Assembly (NCBI RefSeq): GCF_902506165.1
Contig: NZ_LR733817.1
Coordinates: 310,001 to 374,000, forward strand
Source: Bosea sp. 29B
GTDB lineage: Bacteria > Pseudomonadota > Alphaproteobacteria > Rhizobiales > Beijerinckiaceae
Direction: 5' to 3'
DNA length: 64,000 nucleotides
Shown here piece by piece: positions 27,078-36,602 of the stretch. The position numbers and the translations under genes were made by a program. Each line of letters opens with the position of its first letter. The first letter of the stretch is position 1. The notes beneath the pieces are model-generated. The model ran no database searches. It saw only the letters and a list, made by a program, of their open reading frames with translations, and had not been told where the DNA came from.

Positions 27078-28457
27078 TCAACCCGCCAGGATCGCCTGCT
27101 CGACGATGTCGAGCGCCCGGTCGAGCTCGGCCCGCGTGATCACCATCGGCGGCGACAGGGTGAGGACATTGCCCTGGCTGATCTTGAAGCTCAACCCGCC
27201 TTCGAGGCAGCGATAATAAACGCGCTCGGCGAGAGCATTGTTCGGCGTGAAATCGGCGCGATCTTTAACCAGCTCGACCCCGAACAGCAGGCCGCGCCCG
27301 CGGACATCGCCGATCGAGGGGCAGCGCTCGCTGAAACTCCGCAGCCGCTCCATCGCATGGGCGCCGAGCTCGGCGGCCCGCTCGGTCAGCCCCTCCTCGC
27401 GGATGATGTTGATCGTCGTCAGCGCCGCGCGGGTGGTGACCGGGTTCTTCTCATGGGTGTAGTGGCCGATGGCGTAGCCGCCGGCCACGTCGAGATCGCG
27501 GCGGGCGATGACGGCGGCGATCGGCAGGATACCACCGCCCAGCGCCTTGCCGAGCACGACCATGTCTGGCTGCACCTCGTCATGTTCATGGGCGAAGAAG
27601 CGCCCGGTCTTGCCCAGACCAGTCGGGATCTCGTCGAAGATCAGCAAGGTGCCGTGCCGGTCGCAGGACTCGCGCACGCTCTTCCAGAAGCCCGGCGCCG
27701 GCGGATAGGGCGTCGCCCGCATTGGCTCGGCCACGACGGCGGCGATGTCCCCTTCTTTCGCCAGCACATAGGAGATCATCTTCGCGCAGGCCCGAGCCGA
27801 ATCCTCCAGGTTGTCGTGGCCATAGGCGCAGTTGCGGTTGCCCCAGGGCGCGACATGCTCGGCGCCGGGCAGCAGCGGGCCGGCGATGCCGGAGCGGAAG
27901 GTCGCCTCGCCGCCGACGCTGGAGGCGCCGAAGCCGGCGCCGTGGAAGGCGTCCCAGAACGACAGGGTCTTGAACCGGCCGGTCGCGGCGCGCGCGAGCC
28001 GTAGCGCCACCTCGATCGCATCCGAGCCGCCGGTGGTGAAGAGCACCTTGCCGAGATCGCCCGGCGCCAGCCGCCCGAGCGTCTCGGCGAGCTCGACCGC
28101 GGGCTCGCAGGTGAAGCGGCGCGGCGAAAAGCAGAGATCGTCGAGCTGCGCCTTGATCGCCTCCTTCAGGCGCGGATGGCCGTAGCCGATATGATGGACG
28201 CTGTTGCCATGGAAATCCATGTAGCGCCGCCCCATCGTGTCCTCGATCCAGATGCCCTCCGCCCTGGCGATGGCGGTGAGGCAGGGGCTCGACAAGCTCT
28301 GATGCAGGAAGGCAGCGGAGTCGCGCGCCAGCAGCTCGCGCGTCGCCTCGTCGCCGATGCCGGCGTTCCAGCCGCTGCGGGCCGCAGAGGTATTGGACTC
28401 GCCCTCTGTGTGGACGATCGCGGAAGCTTCGGCGCGCATGAGCTGTTCCCGTTTCAC
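27078..28457 (-). CDS. Class III PLP enzyme; candidate 1-hydroxy-2-aminoethylphosphonate ammonia-lyase (PbfA-like)
   Basis: A 459-residue fold-type I PLP enzyme related to omega-aminotransferases. The PLP phosphate and Asp regions are FTTGGSDAIEVALRLAR and LLIFDEIPTGLGKTG, and the Schiff-base Lys is in VVLGKALGGGILP. Annotated relatives are called 'aspartate aminotransferase family'. One branch, PbfA, is an ammonia-lyase that turns (R)-1-hydroxy-2-aminoethylphosphonate into phosphonoacetaldehyde. A location beside phnWAY, an AEP importer and a phosphonate-type LysR fits that role, but transaminase activity cannot be excluded. The start is a GTG at 28457, with an ATG at 28439 as alternative. 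Confidence 0.85.
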   Translation of the reverse strand: MKREQLMRAEASAIVHTEGESNTSAARSGWNAGIGDEATRELLARDSAAFLHQSLSSPCLTAIARAEGIWIEDTMGRRYMDFHGNSVHHIGYGHPRLKEAIKAQLDDLCFSPRRFTCEPAVELAETLGRLAPGDLGKVLFTTGGSDAIEVALRLARAATGRFKTLSFWDAFHGAGFGASSVGGEATFRSGIAGPLLPGAEHVAPWGNRNCAYGHDNLEDSARACAKMISYVLAKEGDIAAVVAEPMRATPYPPAPGFWKSVRESCDRHGTLLIFDEIPTGLGKTGRFFAHEHDEVQPDMVVLGKALGGGILPIAAVIARRDLDVAGGYAIGHYTHEKNPVTTRAALTTINIIREEGLTERAAELGAHAMERLRSFSERCPSIGDVRGRGLLFGVELVKDRADFTPNNALAERVYYRCLEGGLSFKISQGNVLTLSPPMVITRAELDRALDIVEQAILAG

Positions 28458-28519
28458 GCCCCAGCACGGCGCGACGGGAGGCAGAATGCCGGCAACCGAA
28501 CGATCTGAAAAATCGTTAA

Positions 28520-28534
28520 TTCATATCTTCATAT
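28520..28534. promoter_or_regulatory. TTCATAT direct repeat in the LysR / PbfA-like divergent gap
   Basis: TTCATAT occurs at 28520-28526 and 28528-28534 in the AT-rich part of the 126-base gap. The stretch ATATCTTCATATA resembles ATATCATCCATAGA before the second phosphonate LysR (39091-39104), so the two paralogous regulators may read similar sites. This is a weak signal. Confidence 0.3.
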
Positions 28535-28583
28535 AAATTCTAGCGATATCATGCCCGCTCGCTCTGAACGGGTCTTCCTCGCC

Positions 28584-29477
28584 ATGCGCTATGTCCAGCT
28601 CCGTGCCTTCCACCAGGTCGCGCTGTCCGGCGGCTTCTCGAAGGCGGCGCAGGCGCTGCACCTCACCCAGCCGGCCATCTCCGACCAGGTCCGGCGGCTG
28701 GAGGAGGAATACGACGTCGCTCTGTTCAACCGACGCCATCGCCAGATCGTCCTGACCCCGGCAGGCCATCGGCTGCTGGCCGTTACCCATCGCCTGTTCG
28801 GCGCCGAGGGCGAGGCGCTGGAGCTGCTGCAGGAGGAGCGCTCATTGCGCACGGGCGCATTGCGGATCGTCGCCGATTCCGTGCAGCACGTGCTCGATGT
28901 GCTCACCGCCTTCCGCGAGCGCCATCCCGGCATCCAGGTCAGCGTCGCCCGCGGCAATACCGGCAGCATCGTCGAGATGCTGACGGGCTACGAGGCCGAT
29001 ATCGGCGTGCTCGGCGAACTCGGCGACGAGCGCCCGTTCGAGGTCCTGCCGCTCAACGTCTCGCCGATCATCGCCTTCGCCGCCCGCAGCCACCCGGCTG
29101 CCACTCGGGCGAACCTCTCGCTGGCTGAATTGAGCGACTGGCCGCTGATCATGCGTGAGCCGGGCTCGCGCACCCGCCAGATGCTGGAACAGCGGGCGGC
29201 GGAGAGCGGCATCACGCTCAGTTACGCAGTGGAAGCGGAGGGGCGCGAGGCCGTCGGGGCGATCGTGGCGGCGGGCGGCGGGATCGGCTTCGTCTCGGCG
29301 GCGGAGTTCGGCGAGGACGATCCGCGCCTTACCCGCATCGCGCTCGACGGCCCACCGCTCCTGATGCGGGAGACGCTGATCTGCCTGCATGACCGACGCA
29401 ACAGCAAGGCGATCCAGGCCTTCTTTGCGACCGCACAGGCGCTGCACAGCCGATCCGGTCAGCCCGCAATCGCCTAG
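28584..29477 (+). CDS. LysR-family regulator of the phosphonate region (first copy)
   Basis: A 297-residue LysR regulator. The N-terminal helix-turn-helix is FSKAAQALHLTQPAISDQVR, followed by the coinducer-binding domain. It is divergent from the PbfA-like gene, the standard LysR layout, so that gene pair is the likely target. It is clearly paralogous to the LysR at 39118, sharing the HLRIAADS / ALRIVADS strand, the RERYPG / RERHPG turn and an Asp-containing DI.V/DVAI strand. Such regulators commonly control aminoethylphosphonate genes and respond to AEP or a derivative. An upstream ATG at 28551 adds 11 residues and is possible. Confidence 0.88.
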   Translation: MRYVQLRAFHQVALSGGFSKAAQALHLTQPAISDQVRRLEEEYDVALFNRRHRQIVLTPAGHRLLAVTHRLFGAEGEALELLQEERSLRTGALRIVADSVQHVLDVLTAFRERHPGIQVSVARGNTGSIVEMLTGYEADIGVLGELGDERPFEVLPLNVSPIIAFAARSHPAATRANLSLAELSDWPLIMREPGSRTRQMLEQRAAESGITLSYAVEAEGREAVGAIVAAGGGIGFVSAAEFGEDDPRLTRIALDGPPLLMRETLICLHDRRNSKAIQAFFATAQALHSRSGQPAIA

Positions 29478-29487
29478 CGCGATCGCC

Positions 29488-31152
29488 TCACTCCGCCGCG
29501 CGCAGGAGCCGGCTGCCGATCAGGGCGCCCTTCTGCTCCAGCAGCCCATGCACGGTCGCGGCGATATGGGCATCGATCCGCTTGAGGTCGCGGGTGATGT
29601 CGAGCTGGAGAGCGCTGACGACGACGGCTTCGCGATGACCGGTGCGCATCTCGGCAAGGTGGGACTCGATCGCCTCGCGTTCCAGCTCGCGGAAGGTCTC
29701 CTTCTCGCGGATGATCCGGCGCGCCGTCGGCTCGTCCTCGGAAATGAAGACGGTGATCGCCAGGCGCAGGTGATCGCGCAGCCGCTGGTGCATGTCGGCG
29801 ATGCGCTCCAGCGCCTCAGGCGGCAGCCGGCGCTGGTCGCGGATGCGCTTGCCGGCCATCTGCATCAGGTTCTTCTCGACGATGTCGCCGATATGCTCGA
29901 GGTTGATCGCCAGCACCAGCACCGCCGAGAGCCGGCGCTCATCGGCCTCCGACAGGGCCGCACGGGCGATCGCGCCGACATAGAGCTGGATGTGGTTGAA
30001 CAGGCTGTCGAGCACGTCGTCGGTCCGGCTCACCGCAGCGACGCGGCTAAGATCGTCGCCTTCGAAGGCCGAGAGCGAGGTCTTGAGCATGTCGTCGACG
30101 ACATCGACCATGCGCAGCACTTCGCGCGTCGCATTCGAGAGGGCGATGGTCGGCGTCGCCAGAGCGGACTTGTCGAGATAGCGCGAACGCGACGGGTCGG
30201 CCTCCGGAGCGGGCTCGGGCATGACGCGCATCAGCAGCCGCGCGATCGCCGGCAGCGGCACGAGGAAGAGCGCCGCCATCGCGAGGTTGAAGGCGAGATG
30301 GAACAAGGCCGCCGCCTGCGCCGGTGCAAGGCCGATCTGCCCGACGAGCTTTGTCAGCAAGGGCAATAGCGCCAGCCCGAGCAGGCAGCCCAGCGCCCGG
30401 TTGGCGATATTGCCCAGAGGCACCCGGCGCGCCGCGGCATTGCCCTTCAGCGCCTGGACGAGCGGGTTCATCGCCGTGCCGAGATTGCAGCCCAGCACCA
30501 TCGCCAGCATGGTCGGTGTGCCGATCACGCCGGTCGCGGCAAGGCTCATCACGATCAAGATTGCCGCCAGCGAGGAATGGGCGGCGAAGCTTAGGGTAGC
30601 CGCCAGCAGCAGGGCGATCAGCGGGTCGTCCGAGAGCGAGCCGAGCACGGTACGCAGCACCTGCGAGTGCTCGACCGGCCCCATCGTGCCCTGCATCAGC
30701 CGCAGCGACAAAAGCATCAGACCGATGCCGAAGAGCGCCTTCGCCGTCTCCCGCGCCGGCAGCCGCCCGAAGCGCCGCATGCCGGCATAGCCCGCCAGGA
30801 TCAGCAGCGGCACGAGGGTGCTGGTGTCGAAGCTGACGAACTGGACGATCAGCGTCGTGCCGACATTGGCGCCGAGCATCATCGCCAGCGCCGGTGCCAA
30901 GGCGATCAGCCCCGCTCCCGAGAAGGAGGCGATCATCATCGCCGTCGCGGTGCTGGACTGCAGGCCGGCCGTCACCAGCACCCCGGCCCCGAAGGCACGC
31001 CAGCGGCTGTCGAGGCCAGTCGCCAGCACAGCGCGCAGCCGGCTGCCGAAGGCGGCCGAGATGCCCGCCGTCACCATCTGCACGCTCCAGAGCAAGAGCG
31101 CGACCTCGCCGGCCAGCGCGAGCAGGATCTGGGTCGGCGTCTGTCCGGTCAT
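29488..31152 (-). CDS. Na+/phosphate cotransporter family protein with PhoU-like domain
   Basis: A 554-residue inner-membrane protein with two Na/Pi-cotransporter repeats. The paired signatures are GLQSSTATAMM with MLGANVGTT in the first half and AAHSSLAAIL with VLGCNLGTAMNP in the second. A cytoplasmic PhoU-like helical domain follows from about residue 340. Relatives (NptA, YjbB) move phosphate; YjbB-type proteins are exporters. It lies 19 bases after the AEP permease gene, so phosphate released by PhnA may be balanced here. The ATG at 31152 lacks a clear ribosome site, suggesting coupling to the upstream gene. Confidence 0.9.
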   Translation of the reverse strand: MTGQTPTQILLALAGEVALLLWSVQMVTAGISAAFGSRLRAVLATGLDSRWRAFGAGVLVTAGLQSSTATAMMIASFSGAGLIALAPALAMMLGANVGTTLIVQFVSFDTSTLVPLLILAGYAGMRRFGRLPARETAKALFGIGLMLLSLRLMQGTMGPVEHSQVLRTVLGSLSDDPLIALLLAATLSFAAHSSLAAILIVMSLAATGVIGTPTMLAMVLGCNLGTAMNPLVQALKGNAAARRVPLGNIANRALGCLLGLALLPLLTKLVGQIGLAPAQAAALFHLAFNLAMAALFLVPLPAIARLLMRVMPEPAPEADPSRSRYLDKSALATPTIALSNATREVLRMVDVVDDMLKTSLSAFEGDDLSRVAAVSRTDDVLDSLFNHIQLYVGAIARAALSEADERRLSAVLVLAINLEHIGDIVEKNLMQMAGKRIRDQRRLPPEALERIADMHQRLRDHLRLAITVFISEDEPTARRIIREKETFRELEREAIESHLAEMRTGHREAVVVSALQLDITRDLKRIDAHIAATVHGLLEQKGALIGSRLLRAAE

Positions 31153-31171
31153 GGCAACGTGTCCGGAGGAG

Positions 31172-32887
31172 CTAGCGTTGCCGCCAGCGCTGCAGGCGGC
31201 CGAACACCAGCCGGTCGAGCCCGACATGGGCGAGCTTCACGGCGATGGCGGTCAGCATGATCACGCTCGCCATGCCGGCGGCCGAGGCGATGGCGCCAGC
31301 CTCGTCCATGTGGACGATGGCGATCGAGGCGAGCTTGGTGTCGGCGCCATAGAGGAAGATCACGGCCGAGACCGTGGTCAGCGCGTTGACGAAGACATAG
31401 ACGGCGATGTCGAGGATCGCCGGCAAGCAGATCGGCGCGGTGACGCGGCGAAAGGTCGACCAGAACGGCACCTTGAGCGAGGCGGAGACCGATTCGAACT
31501 CGCCGTCGATCTGCTTCAGGCTGGTCAGGGCGGTGATGTGCCCGACGGTGTAGAAATGGGCGATCGTGTTGATCACCAGGATGGTCAGCGTCCCGTAGAG
31601 GACGCCGAGCGGGTTCCAGCCGGCGTTGAAGAAGAAGACGTAGCCCAGACCGAGCACCAGCCCCGGCACCGCCATCGGCAGCATCGCCAGGAACTGCGCG
31701 AAGGCGCGTAAGCGCGGGAACAGCTTCAGCTTCTCGATCAGATAGGCGCCGATGAAGATCAGCGTTGTGCCGATCACCGCCGTCAGCGAGGCCAGCAGCA
31801 GCGAATTGCCATAGGTCGTCCAGCCCTCCGGATCGACCGCGGCGAAATCGTAATTGTTCAGCGTCAGCGACAGGTTATAGGGCCAGTATTTGACGAAGGA
31901 GCCCCAGATCGCGATGCCGTAGGGGCCGACGATGGCGAGCGCCGTCACGCCGACGAAGGCGAGGAGCGCAAGGTCGCGGCGCCGCTCGGGCCGCGGCGAA
32001 TAAGGCACCGCGCGAGCCGAGAGCATGGCGCTCTGGCGGCGCTGGACGGCGCGGTCGACGAAGAAGGCGAGCACGGCCGGAACCAGCAGGATGATGCCGA
32101 CGACGGCGCCCATCGGGAAGTTCTGCTGGCCGACGACCTGGCGATAGGCGTCGGTCGCAAGCACGCTGAACTGCCCGCCGATCACCTTGGGGATGCCGAA
32201 ATCGGTGATCACCAGAGTGAAGACCACGAAGGCAGCGCTGATCACGCCATAGCGCGCACCCGGCAGCGTGATCGTGCGGAAGATGCGCCAGCGCGTCGTG
32301 CCCATCGCCTCGGCCGCCTCGCGCAGCCGGCCATCAGACAGGCTGAGCGCGGTGACCAGGATCAGCACGGCATGGGGAAAGCTGTAGAGCGCCTCGGCGC
32401 CGATGATGCCGACCGGCCCGTAGAGCGAGGCGCCCATCATCCAGGATTTGAGCAGGCCCTGATTGCCGAAGATGTAGATCAGCGCCAGGCCCGACAGCAG
32501 CGAGGGCGCGAAAACCGGCACCATCGCCGCAGCATAGAACAGCCCCCGGCCAGGAATGCAGCTGCGGCGCAGGGCGTATGCGTAGAGAAAGGCGAGCGGC
32601 AGCACGATTCCCGTGGTGACGCTGGCGACGAGCACGCTGTTGGTCAACGAGGAGAGCAGCGTCGGCGTCGTCGCATAGCTGACGAAGTTCGCCAGCCCGA
32701 CAAAGCGTCCTTGGGTATCCTCGAGGCTCTTGGACAGCAGCGCCCAGAGCGGCAGGGCGATGATCAGGATGAGCACCGCGCAGAGCGCCAGGATCAGCAC
32801 GCCGGCGACATGGCGTTCGCTGAGCCGCGGCGGCGAGATCTTCACGGTGGCGCTTGTCATCGTCAGCGGTGTCGCGGCATGGCTCAT
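31172..32887 (-). CDS. AEP-type ABC transporter permease, two fused permease domains
   Basis: A 571-residue inner-membrane protein in which both permease halves are fused, with about 12 membrane segments. The two coupling loops are EAAEAMGTTRWRIFRTITLP (about residue 205) and ESVSASLKVPFWSTFRRVTAP (about residue 490, in parts). Such a fused subunit is characteristic of the putative 2-aminoethylphosphonate importer (PhnU2/AepW group). The ATG at 32887 overlaps the ATPase stop. With the ATPase and binding protein upstream it forms a complete importer. Confidence 0.9.
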   Translation of the reverse strand: MSHAATPLTMTSATVKISPPRLSERHVAGVLILALCAVLILIIALPLWALLSKSLEDTQGRFVGLANFVSYATTPTLLSSLTNSVLVASVTTGIVLPLAFLYAYALRRSCIPGRGLFYAAAMVPVFAPSLLSGLALIYIFGNQGLLKSWMMGASLYGPVGIIGAEALYSFPHAVLILVTALSLSDGRLREAAEAMGTTRWRIFRTITLPGARYGVISAAFVVFTLVITDFGIPKVIGGQFSVLATDAYRQVVGQQNFPMGAVVGIILLVPAVLAFFVDRAVQRRQSAMLSARAVPYSPRPERRRDLALLAFVGVTALAIVGPYGIAIWGSFVKYWPYNLSLTLNNYDFAAVDPEGWTTYGNSLLLASLTAVIGTTLIFIGAYLIEKLKLFPRLRAFAQFLAMLPMAVPGLVLGLGYVFFFNAGWNPLGVLYGTLTILVINTIAHFYTVGHITALTSLKQIDGEFESVSASLKVPFWSTFRRVTAPICLPAILDIAVYVFVNALTTVSAVIFLYGADTKLASIAIVHMDEAGAIASAAGMASVIMLTAIAVKLAHVGLDRLVFGRLQRWRQR

Positions 32888-33975
32888 CGACCACCCCCGG
32901 CAAAGACATGCAGCGCCTCGGGCGGAAAGGCGACCGTGCGCACCTGCCCCGGCAGGATGGCGAGGTCGCGCATCGCATTCGTCGAGAAATCGGCGGCGAT
33001 CCGCGTCGAACGTGAATTCGTCGGCTCCAGATGCGCCCGGCAATAAGACCCGAGAAATGACAGGTCACCGATCGTCGCCTCGAAGCGGTTGGGGGTCTCG
33101 GCCGTGATCGAGCGGGTGCGCACCTCCTCGGGACGCATGGCGAGCCGCACAGGCGTGCCCACGCTGAAGGGCGCGGCATTGGCGACGAGCAGATCGAGCT
33201 CGCCGACGCGCACCTGGCCCGGCCCGGTGACGACGGCGTCGAGGAAGGTCATGTGGCCGACGAAATCGGCGACGAAGGGCGTGCCCGGGCGGCGGTAGAT
33301 CTCCTCGGGGGTGCCGACCTGCTCGACGGCGCCGTCGCTCATCACGACGATGCGATCGGCCATGGCGAGCGCTTCCTCCTGGTCGTGGGTGACCATGATC
33401 GTGGTCACGCCGAGCCGCTGCTGGAGGGAACGCATCTCGTCGCGCAGCCTGATCCTGACCTTGGCGTCGAGCGCCGAGAGCGGCTCGTCGAGCAGCAGCA
33501 GTTCCGGCGCGGTCGCAAGTGCGCGGGCCAGGGCGACGCGCTGCTGCTGTCCGCCCGAGAGCTGGATCGGGTACTTCTTGCTCTGTTCGGGCAGGCCGAC
33601 GAGCGCAAGCAGTTCGTCGACGCGCCGGGTGATCTCCGCCGACGGGCGACGGCGGTTGACCAGGCCATAGCCGACATTGTCGGCGACGCTCAGGTTCGGG
33701 AACAGCGCATAGGACTGGAAGACGATGCCGAAATCGCGCTCGGCCGGGCTCGCACGGGAGACGTCGCGCCCGCCCATCTGGATGCTGCCGCTGTCCTGCA
33801 GGTCGAGGCCGGCGATCGCGCGCAGCAGGGTGGTCTTGCCGCAACCCGACGGGCCGAGGAAGCAGACGAACTCGCCGCGGTGGATGTCGAGATCGATGCT
33901 GCGCAGGGCCTGGAAGGCGCCGAAGCTCTTGGCGAGCTTGCGGATCGAGATAAACGGAGCCGTGTTCGTGCTCAT
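32884..33975 (-). CDS. phnT: AEP-type ABC transporter ATP-binding protein
   Basis: A 363-residue ATPase of the Fe/putrescine/2-AEP group. Walker A is GPSGCGKTTLLRAIAG, the signature is LSGGQQQRVALARAL and Walker B LLLLDEPLSALD, with VTHDQEEAL as switch. A TOBE-like C-terminal domain follows (RLAMRPEEVRTRS). The ATG at 33975 follows AAGG; another ATG at 33990 adds five residues. It lies between the binding protein and the fused permease in the AEP transporter operon. Confidence 0.9.
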   Translation of the reverse strand: MSTNTAPFISIRKLAKSFGAFQALRSIDLDIHRGEFVCFLGPSGCGKTTLLRAIAGLDLQDSGSIQMGGRDVSRASPAERDFGIVFQSYALFPNLSVADNVGYGLVNRRRPSAEITRRVDELLALVGLPEQSKKYPIQLSGGQQQRVALARALATAPELLLLDEPLSALDAKVRIRLRDEMRSLQQRLGVTTIMVTHDQEEALAMADRIVVMSDGAVEQVGTPEEIYRRPGTPFVADFVGHMTFLDAVVTGPGQVRVGELDLLVANAAPFSVGTPVRLAMRPEEVRTRSITAETPNRFEATIGDLSFLGSYCRAHLEPTNSRSTRIAADFSTNAMRDLAILPGQVRTVAFPPEALHVFAGGGR

Positions 33976-34023
33976 CTTGCCGACCTTCATCTGAACGCGC
34001 AGCTGGCTTCGGGCGCGATGGCG

Positions 34024-35043
34024 TCAGTTCTTGGGCGCCGCCTTCGACTCGTAGCGCTTCGACCATTCGGCGAGGACGCGGTCGCGATTGTCGGCCATCC
34101 AGGACAGGTCGTTCTTGATCATCCCCGCTTCGGCATTGGCGGGATAGTTGGCGGGCTTGTTCTCGATGCCCCGCGCCGCCACGATCGCATAGGTCTTCGA
34201 GTAGAGCTCGTTGGCCTCCTTGGTGGTCGACCAGTCGGCGACCTTCTTGGCGACGCTGAGGTTCTTGCTGCCCTTGACGATGGCGCTGGCTTCCATCTCC
34301 CAGCCGACGCCCTCTTTCGGGATCACGACCTCGATCGGCGCGCCCTTGCTCTTCTCGGAGGCGCCGCGCATGTCGAGCGCCAGGCCCACGGTGCGCTCGC
34401 CCCGCGCCGCCTGGACGCAAGGAGCGGAGCCGGAGTGCAGATAGGCGGCGATGTTCTCGTGCAGGCCGTCCATGAACTTCCAGCCCTCGGCCTCGCCCAT
34501 GCTCTGCAGCCAGCCCGCGACCATCAGATAGCCGGTGCCGGACGAGGCCGGATGCGGCATCACGATCTTGCCCTTGAGCGCCGGGTTGAGCAGGTCCTTC
34601 CATGAAGTCGGCACCGGGACGCCCTTGGCCTCGGCGGTGTTGAAGCAGACGACGCCGAGATAGGCGTCCATGCCGGTCCAGGTGTAGGGCTCGTTGCCGT
34701 CGCGGAAGACCGGCTTCAGCGCATCGGCGCCGGCGGGCTTGTAGGCTTCGAGCAGCCCCGCCTTCTTGAACATCAAGAGGCTCGATGCGGCCAGGCCCAT
34801 CACCATGTCGGCCCGCGGATTGTCCTTCTCGGCCAGGAAGCGGGCGGTGATGACGCCGGTGGAGTCGCGGACCCAGACCACGTCGGCCTCGGGCACGGCC
34901 TTCTCGATCGACGCCTTGAACGGGCCGAGTTGGTCGTTCTCCAGCGCGGTGTAGACCGTCACCTTCGTCTTCTGCGCCAGGGCGACGCCGGGAAGCGCCA
35001 GCGCAAATGCCCCGATGACGCAGGAAGCAAGCCAGTTCTTCAT
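34024..35043 (-). CDS. phnS: AEP-type ABC transporter substrate-binding protein
   Basis: A 339-residue periplasmic receptor, Fe3+/polyamine-type fold, assigned to 2-aminoethylphosphonate by its neighbours. The signal peptide (MKNWLASCVIGAFALALPG...ALAQ) ends near residue 24, and the mature protein begins KTKVTVYTALENDQLGPFK. HPASSGTGYL is the family's ligand-loop. The ATG at 35043 with GAGGGG upstream is preferred to 35085. A strong terminator lies between phnY and this gene, so the transporter is probably partly or wholly transcribed on its own. Confidence 0.88.
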   Translation of the reverse strand: MKNWLASCVIGAFALALPGVALAQKTKVTVYTALENDQLGPFKASIEKAVPEADVVWVRDSTGVITARFLAEKDNPRADMVMGLAASSLLMFKKAGLLEAYKPAGADALKPVFRDGNEPYTWTGMDAYLGVVCFNTAEAKGVPVPTSWKDLLNPALKGKIVMPHPASSGTGYLMVAGWLQSMGEAEGWKFMDGLHENIAAYLHSGSAPCVQAARGERTVGLALDMRGASEKSKGAPIEVVIPKEGVGWEMEASAIVKGSKNLSVAKKVADWSTTKEANELYSKTYAIVAARGIENKPANYPANAEAGMIKNDLSWMADNRDRVLAEWSKRYESKAAPKN

Positions 35044-35106
35044 GTTCTCATCCCCTCGTTGAGATCGGTTAGAACGCTCTTTCAACGTTTCTTTGTTTTG
35101 ACATGC

Positions 35107-35137
35107 AAAAACGCAGGCGGATCGCTCCGCCTGCGTT
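35107..35137 (-). terminator. Intrinsic terminator after phnWAY
   Basis: A perfect 12-bp stem (35110-35121 with 35126-35137; arm AACGCAGGCGGA) around the loop TCGC is followed on the minus strand by TTTTT. It lies 11 bases after the phnY stop and 63 bases before the phnS start, so phnWAY and the transporter genes are likely separate or attenuated transcripts. Confidence 0.9.
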
Positions 35138-35148
35138 GGTCTTCTTGG

Positions 35149-36600
35149 TCACGCGCTCCAGGGCATCGACCATGTCTTGACGTTGGTGAAGGACTTCATG
35201 GCCTCGACGACGCCCTCCTTGTAGCCGAGGCCGGAGTCCTTGATGCCACCGAAGGGCGACATCTCGATCCGGTAGCCCGGAACCTCCCAGAGATTGACCG
35301 TACCGACCTCCAGCTCGGCGACGAAGCGCTGGATGTAGTCGAAGCGGTTGGTGCAGATGCCGGAAGACAGGCCATAGGCAGTCGAGTTCGAGATCGCGAT
35401 GACCTTGGCGATGTCGTCGGGCACCCTGATGATCGGGATGACCGGGCCGAAGGTCTCCTCATGCACAAGCTCGCAGGTGTAGGGGATCTTGTCGACCACG
35501 GTCGGGTGGAACAGCGCCCCTTCCGCCCGCTTGCCGTAGAGGACCTCGGCACCCTTCGTCACGGCATCGTCGACGCGGGCCTGGAAGAGCGCGGCCGAGC
35601 GTGCGTTGATGACGGTGCCGACATCGGTCGCCGGGTCCATCGGGTCGCCGCATTTCAGCTTCTTCGCCTTCTCGACGACGAGCTTGGCGAAGGCCTCGGC
35701 GACGCTCTCGACCACCAGGATGCGCTTCACTGCCGTGCAGCGCTGGCCGGAGTTCTTGGTCGCGCCGGTGACGGCAAGCTCCGCCGCCTTGTCGAGATCG
35801 GCATCCTCCATGACGATCAGCGGGTCGTTGCCGCCGAGCTCGAGCACAATGCGCTTGTAGCCGGCCGTGTTGGCGATGTGCTTGCCGACTCGGACCGAGC
35901 CGGTGAAGGTCACCAGATCCGCATCGGGATCGGTGATCATCGCATCGCCCATGGTCGAGGGATTGCCGGTGACGACCGACAGCATCTCCGGCGGCAACCC
36001 GGCCTCGTAGAGCACGTCGGCCAGCGCCAGGGCGGTCAGCGGCGTCAGCTCGGTCGGCTTGAGGACGAGGCGATTGTTGGTCGCGATCGCCGGCGCCAGC
36101 TTGTGGCTGACCATGTTGAGCGGGTGGTTGAACGGCGTGATCGCCGAGATCACCCCGAGCAGCGGCTGGCGCGTCGTGAAGATCTTGCGGGCCTTGCCGT
36201 TCGGCGAGATGTCGCAGGAGAACATCTCGCCATCGTCCTTGATGGTGAGCTGGGCTGCGAAGGACCAGACGTCGTAGGCGCGGCTGGCCTCATAGAGCGA
36301 GTCCTTCCAGCACAGGCCGGCCTCGGCGGTGATCAGCCGGGCGAAGTCTTCCTTGCGTGCGAACAGGAGTTCGGCCGTCTTCTGCAGAATGCGCTGGCGC
36401 TCATAGCGGGTCAGCACCGGCTTGAACGCCTTGGCCTTGGCGAAGGCCTCGCGGACATGCTCCGGCCTTGCCGCTGGAATGAGCCCGACGACGCTGTCGT
36501 CATAGGGATTGCGGACCTCGACCATGTCCTCGGTCGAGACCAGCTTGCCGGCGATGCGCATCGCCTCGCGCCGCACCGGCGGCTTCACGGTCGCGTTCAT
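35149..36600 (-). CDS. phnY: Phosphonoacetaldehyde dehydrogenase
   Basis: NAD-dependent oxidation of phosphonoacetaldehyde to phosphonoacetate. The 483-residue aldehyde dehydrogenase has the catalytic Cys in [15 protein letters not shown], the general-base Glu in [11 protein letters not shown], and the PFNHPLN and FTGSVRVG segments of the cofactor site. It begins 2 bases before the phnA stop ends, i.e. directly downstream of phnA with no spacer. The order phnW-phnA-phnY matches the known C-P hydrolase route for 2-aminoethylphosphonate, in which carbon ends as acetate. Its transcript ends at the terminator immediately downstream. Confidence 0.95.
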   Translation of the reverse strand: MNATVKPPVRREAMRIAGKLVSTEDMVEVRNPYDDSVVGLIPAARPEHVREAFAKAKAFKPVLTRYERQRILQKTAELLFARKEDFARLITAEAGLCWKDSLYEASRAYDVWSFAAQLTIKDDGEMFSCDISPNGKARKIFTTRQPLLGVISAITPFNHPLNMVSHKLAPAIATNNRLVLKPTELTPLTALALADVLYEAGLPPEMLSVVTGNPSTMGDAMITDPDADLVTFTGSVRVGKHIANTAGYKRIVLELGGNDPLIVMEDADLDKAAELAVTGATKNSGQRCTAVKRILVVESVAEAFAKLVVEKAKKLKCGDPMDPATDVGTVINARSAALFQARVDDAVTKGAEVLYGKRAEGALFHPTVVDKIPYTCELVHEETFGPVIPIIRVPDDIAKVIAISNSTAYGLSSGICTNRFDYIQRFVAELEVGTVNLWEVPGYRIEMSPFGGIKDSGLGYKEGVVEAMKSFTNVKTWSMPWSA

Positions 36601-36602
36601 CG

